Source of the DNA: a virus
Length of the DNA: 37,572 bases
Strand: one strand, 5' to 3'
IMG/VR virus record: IMGVR_UViG_3300048552_000055
Span: 1-37,572 of that record
Part shown: one piece after another, positions 16,311-24,107 of the stretch
Layout of the letters: the number at the start of each line of letters is the position of its first letter
Position numbering within the stretch: position 1 is the first letter of the stretch
The notes under the pieces: generated by a model
Told to the model about the DNA's origin: nothing
Databases searched by the model: none
What the model saw: only the letters and a program-made list of their open reading frames with translations
Made by a program: the position numbers and the translations under genes

Positions 16311-16886
16311 ATGAGAGACCTTACTGAATACACCTACGAAGAACTTGCCGCTGCCCTTTATAAGAAGGGTATCAATGACGGTTACTCTAAAGTTACTGAT
16401 AAGACTAAGTGGCGTGAACCTGTTATGGCTGATAAGTTAGGTCATGTCGCCCACAAGAAGATATCTGCTGGTGCCGGTAAGGATGAGTACGGTTCCGATG
16501 CTTTTGATCCGACCAACGGCAAGTATGCAGAATATAAGTCTAATGCAATCGATGATAAGAAACTCCGCAACCTGTTGCAGACTAGTAACGGTAAGCGTCG
16601 TTATGTTCCTCTCAAGGTGAGTGGTGTTTACAACGGTGCTTATAAAGAGTCTGCACTTGTCGCTTACGAAGATGTTGACCACTACTTCGGTGTATTCTAT
16701 CAAGAAGAATGTGTGTTAGTAGTCAAGCCAAACACTACAAATGTCATGCGTCAATTGCGTGAGAATAACGCCAAGCGTAAGCCAGGCCAGACAACAAACC
16801 TAAACACTGTCGTCGTCGACTTAGGTGATCTGTCTTCATACGAAGTTTCCTACAAGAAGGAGAGTTTTTTTGCGACTAGTCAATAA
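16311..16886 (+). CDS. Putative type II restriction endonuclease, PD-(D/E)xK type
   Basis: A 191-aa protein. GSDAFDPTNGKYAEYKSN (61-78) contains acidic residues D63/D66 and the E74-Y-K76 pair, a plausible PD-(D/E)xK active site in which the region after the acidic residue forms the beta hairpin. Basic residues around 44-57 (GHVAHKKISAGAGK) and 89-98 could contact DNA. It overlaps the following methyltransferase by 17 nt, and this pairing is the main reason for calling it a nuclease. Near its end it has KKESFFATSQ, a weaker version of the FF tail seen in neighbours. Family not recognised by name. Confidence 0.6.
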   Translation: MRDLTEYTYEELAAALYKKGINDGYSKVTDKTKWREPVMADKLGHVAHKKISAGAGKDEYGSDAFDPTNGKYAEYKSNAIDDKKLRNLLQTSNGKRRYVPLKVSGVYNGAYKESALVAYEDVDHYFGVFYQEECVLVVKPNTTNVMRQLRENNAKRKPGQTTNLNTVVVDLGDLSSYEVSYKKESFFATSQ

Positions 16887-17631
16887 AGACTGTATCGAAT
16901 TTCTAAAAGAACTGCCAGACAATAGTGTGGATCATGTCAATTGCGATCCACCCTACAATATTGGATATGATGGTGGTGACGGATGGGACACGTTTCCTAC
17001 CGAAGACGTGTATCTGGAATGGTGTCGTGAGTGGATAACTGAGTGTGCTCGTGTACTCAAACCAGAAGGCATGATGTGTATCTGGGGAACTCAGAAGACC
17101 GATCTTTTCTTTCGATTGAAACTAGAGGTCCTCAATAAAGTAGAGGGTCTTGTCGCACAATCTCCAATACATTGGTCCTACAACTGGGGTGGTCGTCCTA
17201 GAAATAACTTCGCACACAAGTTTGAAACTGCGTGGTGTTATTCCAAAGGTAAGACTTTCTTTTTCGACCGTACCCATGTTGAAGTGGAACGTAAGATGAA
17301 AATCAATGTGCGTACCGGAAAACCATTTGATAATGGGACAATCCCCACTACTATATGGGAAGGTAATCTCACCACTAATTCGTCTGAGGCTAAAGAGTCC
17401 AACTTCCACCCCACAGTGAAACCTCAGTTTGTTTTGCAACGCATGATATATGCATACACCAGAGAAGGTGACACCGTGTTAGATTGTTTCAGTGGTAGTG
17501 GTTCTACTGCGATTGCCAGTCTTGAGACCGGAAGAAAATTTATTGGGTGTGAGATGAGTTCTGAGTATTACGAAAAGTCTCTAGAAAGAATATCTAAGTA
17601 CGAGTGTATACTTGACAGTTTCTTTGAATAG
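16870..17631 (+). CDS. Beta-class DNA methyltransferase (N6-adenine or N4-cytosine)
   Basis: A 253-aa enzyme. Catalytic motif DPPYN is at 26-30 and the SAM motif DCFSGSGST near 216-224, the order that defines the beta class; HPTVKP precedes the SAM motif as usual. I choose TTG 16870 as start: AAGGAGAG (16857-16864) ends 5 nt upstream, and the family N-terminus begins there; an in-frame GTG at 16825 lies deep in the nuclease gene. Rare TTG use and a 17-nt overlap imply dependence on nuclease translation. The C-terminus reads ILDSFFE, another clamp-type tail. The recognition sequence is unknown. Confidence 0.9.
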   Translation: MRLVNKDCIEFLKELPDNSVDHVNCDPPYNIGYDGGDGWDTFPTEDVYLEWCREWITECARVLKPEGMMCIWGTQKTDLFFRLKLEVLNKVEGLVAQSPIHWSYNWGGRPRNNFAHKFETAWCYSKGKTFFFDRTHVEVERKMKINVRTGKPFDNGTIPTTIWEGNLTTNSSEAKESNFHPTVKPQFVLQRMIYAYTREGDTVLDCFSGSGSTAIASLETGRKFIGCEMSSEYYEKSLERISKYECILDSFFE

Positions 17632-17640
17632 TGGTATAAT
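17612..17640 (+). promoter_or_regulatory. Sigma-70 promoter placing the primase on a leaderless mRNA
   Basis: TTGACA 17612-17617, 17-bp spacer, TATAAT 17635-17640, then TACCCCC (7 nt) and ATG 17648. It overlaps the methylase 3' end. Confidence 0.85.
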
Positions 17641-17647
17641 TACCCCC

Positions 17648-18592
17648 ATGTATGAACTAACCATATTCAAAAATCAGTTTGATAACAAGACCCATCGACG
17701 AACCACATTCATGAACTGGATGGACTTCGTTGTGTGTCTTCGTGATTCTTATACTAAGCCGGGAGAAAAAGGTGGACCTAATAGTTCTCCTCTTCTTACT
17801 CCTGCTGTTTTCGACGTGGGCACGACGCGTAGCAATAAGTCTGTTCTATATTGGAGTCCTTGGTGTTGCGTTGATGTGGATGATATTATCGACAATTGTA
17901 ATACTGTAGAGTCTCTTAGAACTTGGTTGCAACGTAAGTATGGTCAGTATGATTATGTCGTCTACAACACAGCGAGTAGTACAGAAGAGCATCTAAAATT
18001 TCGAATCATATTCCGTCTCGACGAACAGGTCGAGAACAACCGCATCAAGTCTTTCTGGCACTCTCTCAATACCGAACTGGGAGACTTGGGTGATCCTCAG
18101 ACAAAAGACCTTGCTCGCATGTACTATGCGCCTGCGCAGTATCCAAACGCATACTCTTTCTTTATGGTAAACTCCGGTGGGTCTTCACTCAACGTATCTG
18201 AGTTGATTGCAAAACATCCATACCACGAGAAGACGGGTAATACTTTTCTAGATAGATTGCCACCAGAGATGCAGAGTGCGGTAATTCAACATCGTAAGAA
18301 TAGTCTAAATAACACCGACTACAGATGGTCGTCATACCGCGACTGTCCGTTTTGGCCTAAACGGTTAGGTGTTGAGTACCAAACAATCAATGAAACTGGT
18401 TGGTATTCTAAGATGTACAAGATAATGATTGCGGTTGCCGGTAATGCATATGCGAAAGGTTATCCCATCACCGCAACACAGATTGCAGACCTATGTCGTG
18501 AGTTTGACCGTGAAACAGGTAATTGGTATGAGAACCGTCCATTGACAGTTGAGGCGGATAGAGCATTGGAATTTATATACAGGAATAGTTGA
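17648..18592 (+). CDS. Archaeo-eukaryotic-type primase/PrimPol-like protein
   Basis: A 314-aa protein. Catalytic-type motifs of the AEP superfamily can be read: D76-V-D78 (CCVDVDD), then ASSTEEHLKFRIIF with S/T111-112, H115 and R119 (the sxH...R motif), and GDPQTKDLARMYYAP (148-162), which matches the family's D...R-x-Y-x-x-P segment. The C-terminal ~110 residues form a separate mostly helical part. Such proteins make primers for phage or plasmid replication. T4 uses a DnaG-type gp61 primase instead, and none was seen here, so this may be the functional replacement partnering gp41. Leaderless start as for gp43. An in-frame extension to 17612 would lie within the promoter. Confidence 0.7.
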   Translation: MYELTIFKNQFDNKTHRRTTFMNWMDFVVCLRDSYTKPGEKGGPNSSPLLTPAVFDVGTTRSNKSVLYWSPWCCVDVDDIIDNCNTVESLRTWLQRKYGQYDYVVYNTASSTEEHLKFRIIFRLDEQVENNRIKSFWHSLNTELGDLGDPQTKDLARMYYAPAQYPNAYSFFMVNSGGSSLNVSELIAKHPYHEKTGNTFLDRLPPEMQSAVIQHRKNSLNNTDYRWSSYRDCPFWPKRLGVEYQTINETGWYSKMYKIMIAVAGNAYAKGYPITATQIADLCREFDRETGNWYENRPLTVEADRALEFIYRNS

Positions 18593-18593
18593 A

Positions 18594-19535
18594 ATGAATA
18601 GAGTATTAGTAACAGGCGCGGCCGGATTTATCGGAAGTCAGTTATGCGATAGATTACAGAAACGCGGTTTGTCAGTAAAGGGTATCGACAACTTCAACGA
18701 TCATTTGTACACGCCTAGATTGAAGCGTGACAGGATGGTTCACTTCGGACTTGATATCTGGGGTTGTGACATGCGTGATGAGATCAAGCTGGAAGCGTTA
18801 CTGGGAGATTTCCGACCAGACGTTATTATCCACTTAGGTGCAATGGCGGGTGTTCGTGACTCACTTGGTAAAGAGAAGAGTTATCACCAGAATAATATCG
18901 ACGCGACACAAAACCTTATTGATATCTGCAAAAGACATCTACCAGATACTCGTATTGTTTATGCATCTACTTCGTGCGTATACGCGGGATCACCAGTACC
19001 GTGGGTCGAAGGTAAAGAGACAGGTAAGCAACTAAACGCATATGGTTACACCAAGTGGGCAAACGAATGTCAGATGCAGTCATCTGGTCTGAACACTGTC
19101 GGTCTGCGTTTCTTCACAGTCTATGGTCCTTGGGGTCGTCCAGACATGGCGTTGTTTGATTTTACCAAGAACATACTTGACGGAAAAGAAATTACCGTGT
19201 ATAATTATGGTGATATGAAGCGTGACTTTACCTATGTGGATGATATCCTAGATGGCATTGAAGTCGTCTTAGATAACACCGACATCGAGTCTGGTGAGAT
19301 TTTCAACATAGGACGTGGTGAACAGGTTGCGTTGATGGACTTCATCAATGAGATTGAGAAAAATACTGGTAAAGAGGCGATCAAGAATCTTGCTCCAAAA
19401 CATCCAGCAGACACATTAGAGACTTGGTCCAATACCTCCAAGTTGCAAGCACTAGGGTACGAACCAAAAGTTAGTATCGCTGAAGGTGTCGAAAGGTTCT
19501 ATGAGTGGTATAAAGAATATAATGGGATTGAATAA
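18594..19535 (+). CDS. NAD-dependent nucleotide-sugar epimerase (UDP-glucuronate 4-epimerase-like)
   Basis: A 313-aa extended SDR enzyme. The Rossmann motif TGAAGFIG is at 7-14; the catalytic triad region reads ASTS (124-127) and Y150-G-Y-T-K154. GVRDS and the LRFFTVYGPWGRPDMA segment are typical for UDP-glucuronate epimerases, which convert UDP-GlcA to UDP-galacturonate. ATG 18594 starts 1 nt after the primase stop; the longer frame from 18549 is inside that gene. Its stop overlaps the next ATG. The downstream dehydrogenase would make its substrate, so the two form a short pathway for an acidic sugar, perhaps for glycan or DNA modification. Confidence 0.9.
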   Translation: MNRVLVTGAAGFIGSQLCDRLQKRGLSVKGIDNFNDHLYTPRLKRDRMVHFGLDIWGCDMRDEIKLEALLGDFRPDVIIHLGAMAGVRDSLGKEKSYHQNNIDATQNLIDICKRHLPDTRIVYASTSCVYAGSPVPWVEGKETGKQLNAYGYTKWANECQMQSSGLNTVGLRFFTVYGPWGRPDMALFDFTKNILDGKEITVYNYGDMKRDFTYVDDILDGIEVVLDNTDIESGEIFNIGRGEQVALMDFINEIEKNTGKEAIKNLAPKHPADTLETWSNTSKLQALGYEPKVSIAEGVERFYEWYKEYNGIE

Positions 19536-20521
19536 TGTCTAGAATAATGCCTGAGGGCAACCCCTCCCGATTCCGTATTGGAATCGTTGGTCATGGATTT
19601 GTGGGTCAAGCGGTCGAGTATGCATTCACGCATCCTCTCGTAGACTTCAACTTCTATGATCCGAAGTATGATACTTCAGTTGAAAATCTGCAACATCTCC
19701 CAAAGGAGAACCACCCACAGTGTTTCTTCATTTGCGCACCGACCCCATCTAATGATGACGGTTCGGTAGACTCTACTATTGTTGAGGCAGCAGTTGCGAA
19801 CTGTTTGGTCTATACCGATGCATTGGTAGTCGTGAAGTCTACGATTACTCCGGAGTCGGTTGACCGTTTATACTCTGCAATGAACAGAGAACAAGTAGAC
19901 CGTTTCGTCTACAACCCAGAATTCTTGACAGAGAAGAATGCAAAGGCAGACTTTGTATGTGCGAAGTTTCATGTCATGGGTGGTATGCCTCAAGCGGCAA
20001 ACGAACTCATTGACATTTATGAAATCTTCAGTGCATGTGAGTCTAACGACTATCACCGTATGACTGCATATGAAGCATCGTTTGTAAAGTACACGATCAA
20101 TTCATTCCTGTCTACGAAGATCACATTCTTCAATCAACTATATGATCTAGTCAACCTTTATGGTTGTAACTATAATACGATTGTTCGTGCCGCAGGCAAG
20201 GATGAACGTGTAGGTATGGGTCACACCCGTGTGCCAGGATTTGATGGTAAACGTGGGTTTGGTGGCGCATGTCTTCCAAAAGATACGAGAGCGTTTTTAG
20301 ACTTCTCTGCACATGAATTTGAGGACGGAACTGAAACTAGTTTCGATTTATTGCAAAAAGTACTTGACATCAATAGTGCTTATCGTGTACAATATGACCT
20401 CGATGAACGTGAAAAAGTAAACAATATTACATTCGTAGATTTTGGAGGCAACAAGAATGTCGATAATGGACAAACTGAAGAAGAACTCGAAGATAAAGGA
20501 GACGGCGACACTCTCCACTAG
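19535..20521 (+). CDS. UDP-glucose 6-dehydrogenase-like enzyme
   Basis: A 328-aa NAD-dependent dehydrogenase. NAD motif GIVGHGFVG is at 16-24; YNPEFLTEKNA (126-136), K185/N189 (FVKYTINS) and the catalytic C246 in GFGGACLPKD are the known family blocks. It oxidises the C6 hydroxyl of a UDP-sugar to the acid (UDP-glucose to UDP-glucuronate most likely). It lacks the C-terminal UDP-binding domain present in the usual 390-450 aa enzymes; the tail after about residue 290 is acidic and unrelated, and its last 65 nt overlap the uvsX start. A UDP-ManNAc dehydrogenase role is an alternative. An internal promoter for uvsX lies at 20364-20393. Confidence 0.85.
   Translation: MSRIMPEGNPSRFRIGIVGHGFVGQAVEYAFTHPLVDFNFYDPKYDTSVENLQHLPKENHPQCFFICAPTPSNDDGSVDSTIVEAAVANCLVYTDALVVVKSTITPESVDRLYSAMNREQVDRFVYNPEFLTEKNAKADFVCAKFHVMGGMPQAANELIDIYEIFSACESNDYHRMTAYEASFVKYTINSFLSTKITFFNQLYDLVNLYGCNYNTIVRAAGKDERVGMGHTRVPGFDGKRGFGGACLPKDTRAFLDFSAHEFEDGTETSFDLLQKVLDINSAYRVQYDLDEREKVNNITFVDFGGNKNVDNGQTEEELEDKGDGDTLH
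20364..20393 (+). promoter_or_regulatory. Intragenic sigma-70 promoter for uvsX
   Basis: TTGACA 20364-20369, 18-bp spacer, TACAAT 20388-20393, inside the dehydrogenase gene. It would give a leader of about 56 nt with GGAGG before uvsX. Confidence 0.6.
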
Positions 20522-21509
20522 TAAGTTCTTCACCGAAAAAGATATGGTACCGACCGACGTTCCAATGGTGAACGTCGCGTTATCCGGTTCCGTAGACGGT
20601 GGTATCTCGCCGGGACTTACCGTCCTTGCGGGACCATCAAAACACTTCAAGACATCATTCGCCTTACTCATGGCGGGTGCATATCTTAACGCGAAACCAG
20701 ACGCAGTCATGTTGTTCTATGACTCTGAGTTTGGTTCCCCTCAGTCATACTTCACTCAGTTCGGTATTGACACGAGTCGTGTGTTACACACACCGATCGC
20801 AAACGTTGAAGAACTCAAGTTTGATATGATCAACCAGTTAGAACAGTTAGACCGCGAAGATGATGTCATTATTGTCATCGACTCGATCGGTAACCTTGCG
20901 TCTAAGAAAGAACTAGAGGACGCACTGAACGAGAAGGGTGTCGCAGACATGTCACGTGCGAAGGCACTGAAAGGTCTGTTCCGTATGTCAACACCATACC
21001 TTGCGATGAAGAACATTCCGATGCTTGCAATCAATCACACATATAAAGAGATTGGTTTGTTTCCGAAAGATGTTGTAGGTGGTGGTACTGGTATCTATTA
21101 CTCTGCCGACAACATCTGGATTATCGGTCGTCGTCAAGACAAACAAGGTACTGAAGTAGTTGGATACGACTTTGTCATCAAAGTTGAGAAGTCTCGTTAT
21201 GTCAAAGAGCAATCCAAGATTCCAATCGGAGTATCGTGGGAAGGTGGTGTACAGAAGTACTCTGGTCTTCTTGATGTTGCCCTTGCGGGTGGGTATGTCG
21301 ACAAACCGTCCAATGGTTGGTATCAACGTGTTGACTTGACTACAGGTGAGGTCCTTGGTTCTAAATTGCGATTGAAAGAAACCATGACCGCTGACTTCTG
21401 GGAACCTATTTTTGAGTCAAGTGATTTTTCAGAATTCCTTGCCAAAACGTATAAAATAGGGTATAATAGTCCGGTAAATTCAGAAGAACTCGTTGAGGAA
21501 TTATTGTAA
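20457..21509 (+). CDS. uvsX: UvsX RecA-like recombinase
   Basis: A 350-aa strand-exchange protein. The N-terminal LSTSKFFTEKDMVPTDVPM, Walker A GPSKHFKTS (59-67), LFYDSEFGSPQSYF, IDSIGNLASKKE and NHTYKEIGLFPK all match T4 UvsX. It promotes strand invasion for recombination-dependent replication. ATG 20457 follows an ideal GGAGG (20444-20448) at 8-nt spacing; translation from TTG 20442 is unlikely. It overlaps the upstream gene by 65 nt and has its own promoter within that gene. Shorter than T4 UvsX (about 390 aa), lacking the acidic C-terminal extension. Confidence 0.96.
   Translation: MSIMDKLKKNSKIKETATLSTSKFFTEKDMVPTDVPMVNVALSGSVDGGISPGLTVLAGPSKHFKTSFALLMAGAYLNAKPDAVMLFYDSEFGSPQSYFTQFGIDTSRVLHTPIANVEELKFDMINQLEQLDREDDVIIVIDSIGNLASKKELEDALNEKGVADMSRAKALKGLFRMSTPYLAMKNIPMLAINHTYKEIGLFPKDVVGGGTGIYYSADNIWIIGRRQDKQGTEVVGYDFVIKVEKSRYVKEQSKIPIGVSWEGGVQKYSGLLDVALAGGYVDKPSNGWYQRVDLTTGEVLGSKLRLKETMTADFWEPIFESSDFSEFLAKTYKIGYNSPVNSEELVEELL
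21439..21467 (+). promoter_or_regulatory. Possible intragenic promoter for 21509 and gp41
   Basis: TTGCCA 21439-21444, 17-bp spacer, TATAAT 21462-21467, inside the uvsX 3' end and 41 nt before the next start. One mismatch in the -35 box. Confidence 0.55.
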
Positions 21510-21874
21510 TGAAGGATTTAGACTTGGACAAGCCGTCCGAAAACTTAGACTACAAGTTAGTCCCTGCAATTGGGGAAAACGGTAGTGACCTGTGGAACGT
21601 AGAGTTATTACGTGCTCCTTGGGAGAATACCACTATAAGATATAACAATGTCCGCATCAATGGTGAGGAAGGAAACATTAGTTATAACTTTGATGTCATC
21701 TCCACAGAGAAAGTCGAGTACACCATAGACAATATTACTTTGCAAGGATTTGCGAGTGAAGTGTTGGGTGATATTTTAGACGTTGCAATCACTGAAGGTT
21801 ACTTACAGAAAACTGAGGATTCTAATGACGGAAATCAATCTACAACAGACGATTCTGCGGAATCTACTGACTAA
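21509..21874 (+). CDS. Hypothetical acidic protein between uvsX and gp41
   Basis: A 121-aa protein, pI clearly acidic. Segments WNVELLRAPWENTTIRYNNVRING and NISYNFDVIS predict beta strands; the tail is Ser/Thr/Asp-rich (STTDDSAESTD) and probably disordered. Marine T4-like phages commonly have an uncharacterised gene in this position. The start overlaps the uvsX stop by 1 nt and its 3' end overlaps gp41 by 50 nt, so it is coupled to both and may act in recombination or replication. No motif supports a specific activity. Confidence 0.7.
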   Translation: MKDLDLDKPSENLDYKLVPAIGENGSDLWNVELLRAPWENTTIRYNNVRINGEEGNISYNFDVISTEKVEYTIDNITLQGFASEVLGDILDVAITEGYLQKTEDSNDGNQSTTDDSAESTD

Positions 21875-23225
21875 CGATTCGTATATGAGGAAGGTTGCGC
21901 CCTTCCTCTCTCCCGAATACTTTGAAGGTACTTACAAGAGTGTCTTCAAAGAGTTCACTGCGTATATCGCCAAATACAACAATCTTCCCTCTAAAGAAGC
22001 ACTCAAGATTGAGATTGATTCTGAGGACCGTATGTCTGACGAACACTATCGTCACACTATGGATATCCTTCCAGATATCTTCAAGTATGCTGAGGAAGAC
22101 TTATCGTGGTTGGTAGAACGCACTGAGAGGTGGTGTCAGGATCGTGCAGTATTCAATGCAGTGATGGAGTCCATCTCTATTATTGACGGTAAGCACCAAG
22201 AGTTATCCAAGAATGCGATACCCGATGTGTTGTCTAAAGCACTGTCTGTATCCTTTGACACTAACATTGGTCATGATTACCTAGAATCTGTGGAAGATAG
22301 ATATGACTTCTATCATGAACAAGAAGAGCGTATTCCGTTCGATTTGGACTACTTTAATAGAATCACTAAGGGTGGACTACCTAATAAGACCCTCAACATC
22401 GCACTGGCGGGTACGGGTGTCGGTAAGTCTCTCTTCATGTGTCATTGTGCTGGTGCTGCCTTGTCACAGGGGAAGAATGTCCTTTATATCACTATGGAGA
22501 TGGCTGAAGAACGTATCGCAGAAAGGATCGATGCGAATCTACTCAACGTCCCGATAGATCAGTTGGAACATCTGAGTAAGGACATGTTTTCAAATCGTGT
22601 AAAGGGTATCGCAGATAAGACTAACGGTAAGTTGATTATCAAGGAATATCCTACGGGACAGGCACACGCCAGTCACTTCCGTGCACTTCTAAACGAGTTG
22701 AAACTCAAGAAGAAGTTCACACCGGATATGATTTTTATTGACTACCTGAACATCTGTGCGTCGTCTAGAATGAAGTCAATGGGGGGTGCTATCAACTCCT
22801 ATACATATATCAAGTCTATTGCGGAAGAACTCCGTGGTCTTGCTGTTGAGTTTGATGTTCCTGTCATTTCTGCGACCCAGACTACCCGTTCTGGTTATAG
22901 TAATGATGATGTGGGTCTGGAGGATACGTCCGAATCATTCGGTCTTCCCGCCACAGCAGACTTGATGTTTGCACTTATCAGTAATGATGAACTAAATGCA
23001 AACGGACAGATATTAGTGAAACAGTTGAAGAATAGATACAACGACCCTAGTGCCCACCAGAGATTTGTTGTGGGTATTGACCGGAGTAAAATGCGACTAT
23101 TTGATGTCGATCAAAATGATTCTCCCCTAAATAAAGAGGTAGATGATGGTCCAGCATTTGATAACTCAAACTCGGGTCGTCGTGTCTCTTCTGAAAAGAT
23201 GAACTTCGATGGCTTCACACTATAA
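21825..23225 (+). CDS. 41: Replicative DNA helicase gp41 (DnaB-like)
   Basis: A 466-aa hexameric 5'-3' helicase. The helical N-terminal domain spans about 1-150; the RecA-like domain has Walker A AGTGVGKS (195-202), MEMAEERIAERID, Walker B MIFIDYLN and the ATQTTRSGYSN loop. Family length is about 460-475 aa. ATG 21825 fits the DnaB-type N-terminus (INLQQTILRNLL) and has a GAGGA site; the frame from 21783 is inside the preceding gene. It unwinds DNA ahead of gp43 and would partner the primase at 17648. Confidence 0.95.
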   Translation: MTEINLQQTILRNLLTNDSYMRKVAPFLSPEYFEGTYKSVFKEFTAYIAKYNNLPSKEALKIEIDSEDRMSDEHYRHTMDILPDIFKYAEEDLSWLVERTERWCQDRAVFNAVMESISIIDGKHQELSKNAIPDVLSKALSVSFDTNIGHDYLESVEDRYDFYHEQEERIPFDLDYFNRITKGGLPNKTLNIALAGTGVGKSLFMCHCAGAALSQGKNVLYITMEMAEERIAERIDANLLNVPIDQLEHLSKDMFSNRVKGIADKTNGKLIIKEYPTGQAHASHFRALLNELKLKKKFTPDMIFIDYLNICASSRMKSMGGAINSYTYIKSIAEELRGLAVEFDVPVISATQTTRSGYSNDDVGLEDTSESFGLPATADLMFALISNDELNANGQILVKQLKNRYNDPSAHQRFVVGIDRSKMRLFDVDQNDSPLNKEVDDGPAFDNSNSGRRVSSEKMNFDGFTL

Positions 23226-23235
23226 GGACTCCATA

Positions 23236-23421
23236 ATGGACCCGTACGCACACACTATAATTGCGATTGCTCTTTTGTTCTTGGCTAACTGGTTCGGTAA
23301 AAAATCGGGGAGACAAGAAGGTATAAATGCGGCAGTTTCATATCTAGTTGAGATGGGAGCATGTAATGAACAAGATATCCAAAAAGCAAATGAAAGATTC
23401 ATGGATGGAGATGATATTTAA
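23236..23421 (+). CDS. Small single-pass membrane protein
   Basis: A 61-aa protein. Residues about 4-19 (AHTIIAIALLFLANWF) form one membrane helix, followed by KKSGRQEG and a soluble acidic end. ATG 23236 has AAGGA 8 nt upstream; a start at 23209 would lie in gp41. Function unknown. Confidence 0.65.
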   Translation: MDPYAHTIIAIALLFLANWFGKKSGRQEGINAAVSYLVEMGACNEQDIQKANERFMDGDDI

Positions 23422-23423
23422 TA

Positions 23424-24107
23424 ATGACTGAGGTAGTTATTCGTAATAAAGAGTTGTTAGAGACTCTAAACAGTTTCTCAGATGAGATGCTGTCTAAACC
23501 GTCGTACAACGACGAAAAGTATTGGACCTATCACGAACCAGAAGATGTTCACAAAGGGGATTATTACACTTCTCGTGAATATCTAGAAGACTGTTTGTCT
23601 CGTGGTCGTGATGGTCTGGTTGGCCCGCCCGATAGATACTTCGCACAACCGATTTCAAAGATGGTGCGTGAAGATGAAGATATGTGGGGTGGATTTATGC
23701 AGAAGGTGAAGTATGACTTTGCCGCTCACCTAGGTGCGCATACATCTGCCCTACTATCTTACTATCCGCCTGGCGGTTTTGTGGGATGGCATACTAACTT
23801 TGATGCCAACGCATACCAAGTGTTGTTCACGTGGTCAGAGACCGGAGACGGGTTCTTTGAGTACTATGACAAACAGAACGACGAAATAGTAAAGATTCCG
23901 GATGTGCCGGGCTGGCAGTGTCGTCACTATTATTTTGGTGCGGGTCATGAAGAAGACCTACACTGTTGGCACGCTGCATACACGGAGTGTCAACGCATTA
24001 CCCTCGCATATAAGTTTGTGAATAATGGTAGTGTGGATAACCCTGAAGATGCGCAAGCAAGACAGATGCGTGATATGTTAATTGAAGAGATTGAAAATGA
24101 AGAGTAA
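23424..24107 (+). CDS. 2-oxoglutarate/Fe(II) oxygenase-like protein
   Basis: A 227-aa protein with a double-stranded beta-helix pattern: LLSYYPPGGFVGWHTNFD (first ligand H123) and LHCWHAAYTECQRITLAYKF, where the second His and the Arg 8-9 residues later are the usual distal iron ligand and 2-oxoglutarate contact. The first motif reads H123-T-N-F-D127 rather than HxD, so N125 or D127 must take the carboxylate role, or the protein is inactive. This is the third oxygenase of this general type in the window. Substrate unknown. Two nt after the small membrane protein. Confidence 0.72.
   Translation: MTEVVIRNKELLETLNSFSDEMLSKPSYNDEKYWTYHEPEDVHKGDYYTSREYLEDCLSRGRDGLVGPPDRYFAQPISKMVREDEDMWGGFMQKVKYDFAAHLGAHTSALLSYYPPGGFVGWHTNFDANAYQVLFTWSETGDGFFEYYDKQNDEIVKIPDVPGWQCRHYYFGAGHEEDLHCWHAAYTECQRITLAYKFVNNGSVDNPEDAQARQMRDMLIEEIENEE

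Noticed and set aside
18542-18570. TTGACA at 18542 as a promoter for the epimerase
   Set aside because: No -10 box at a workable distance.
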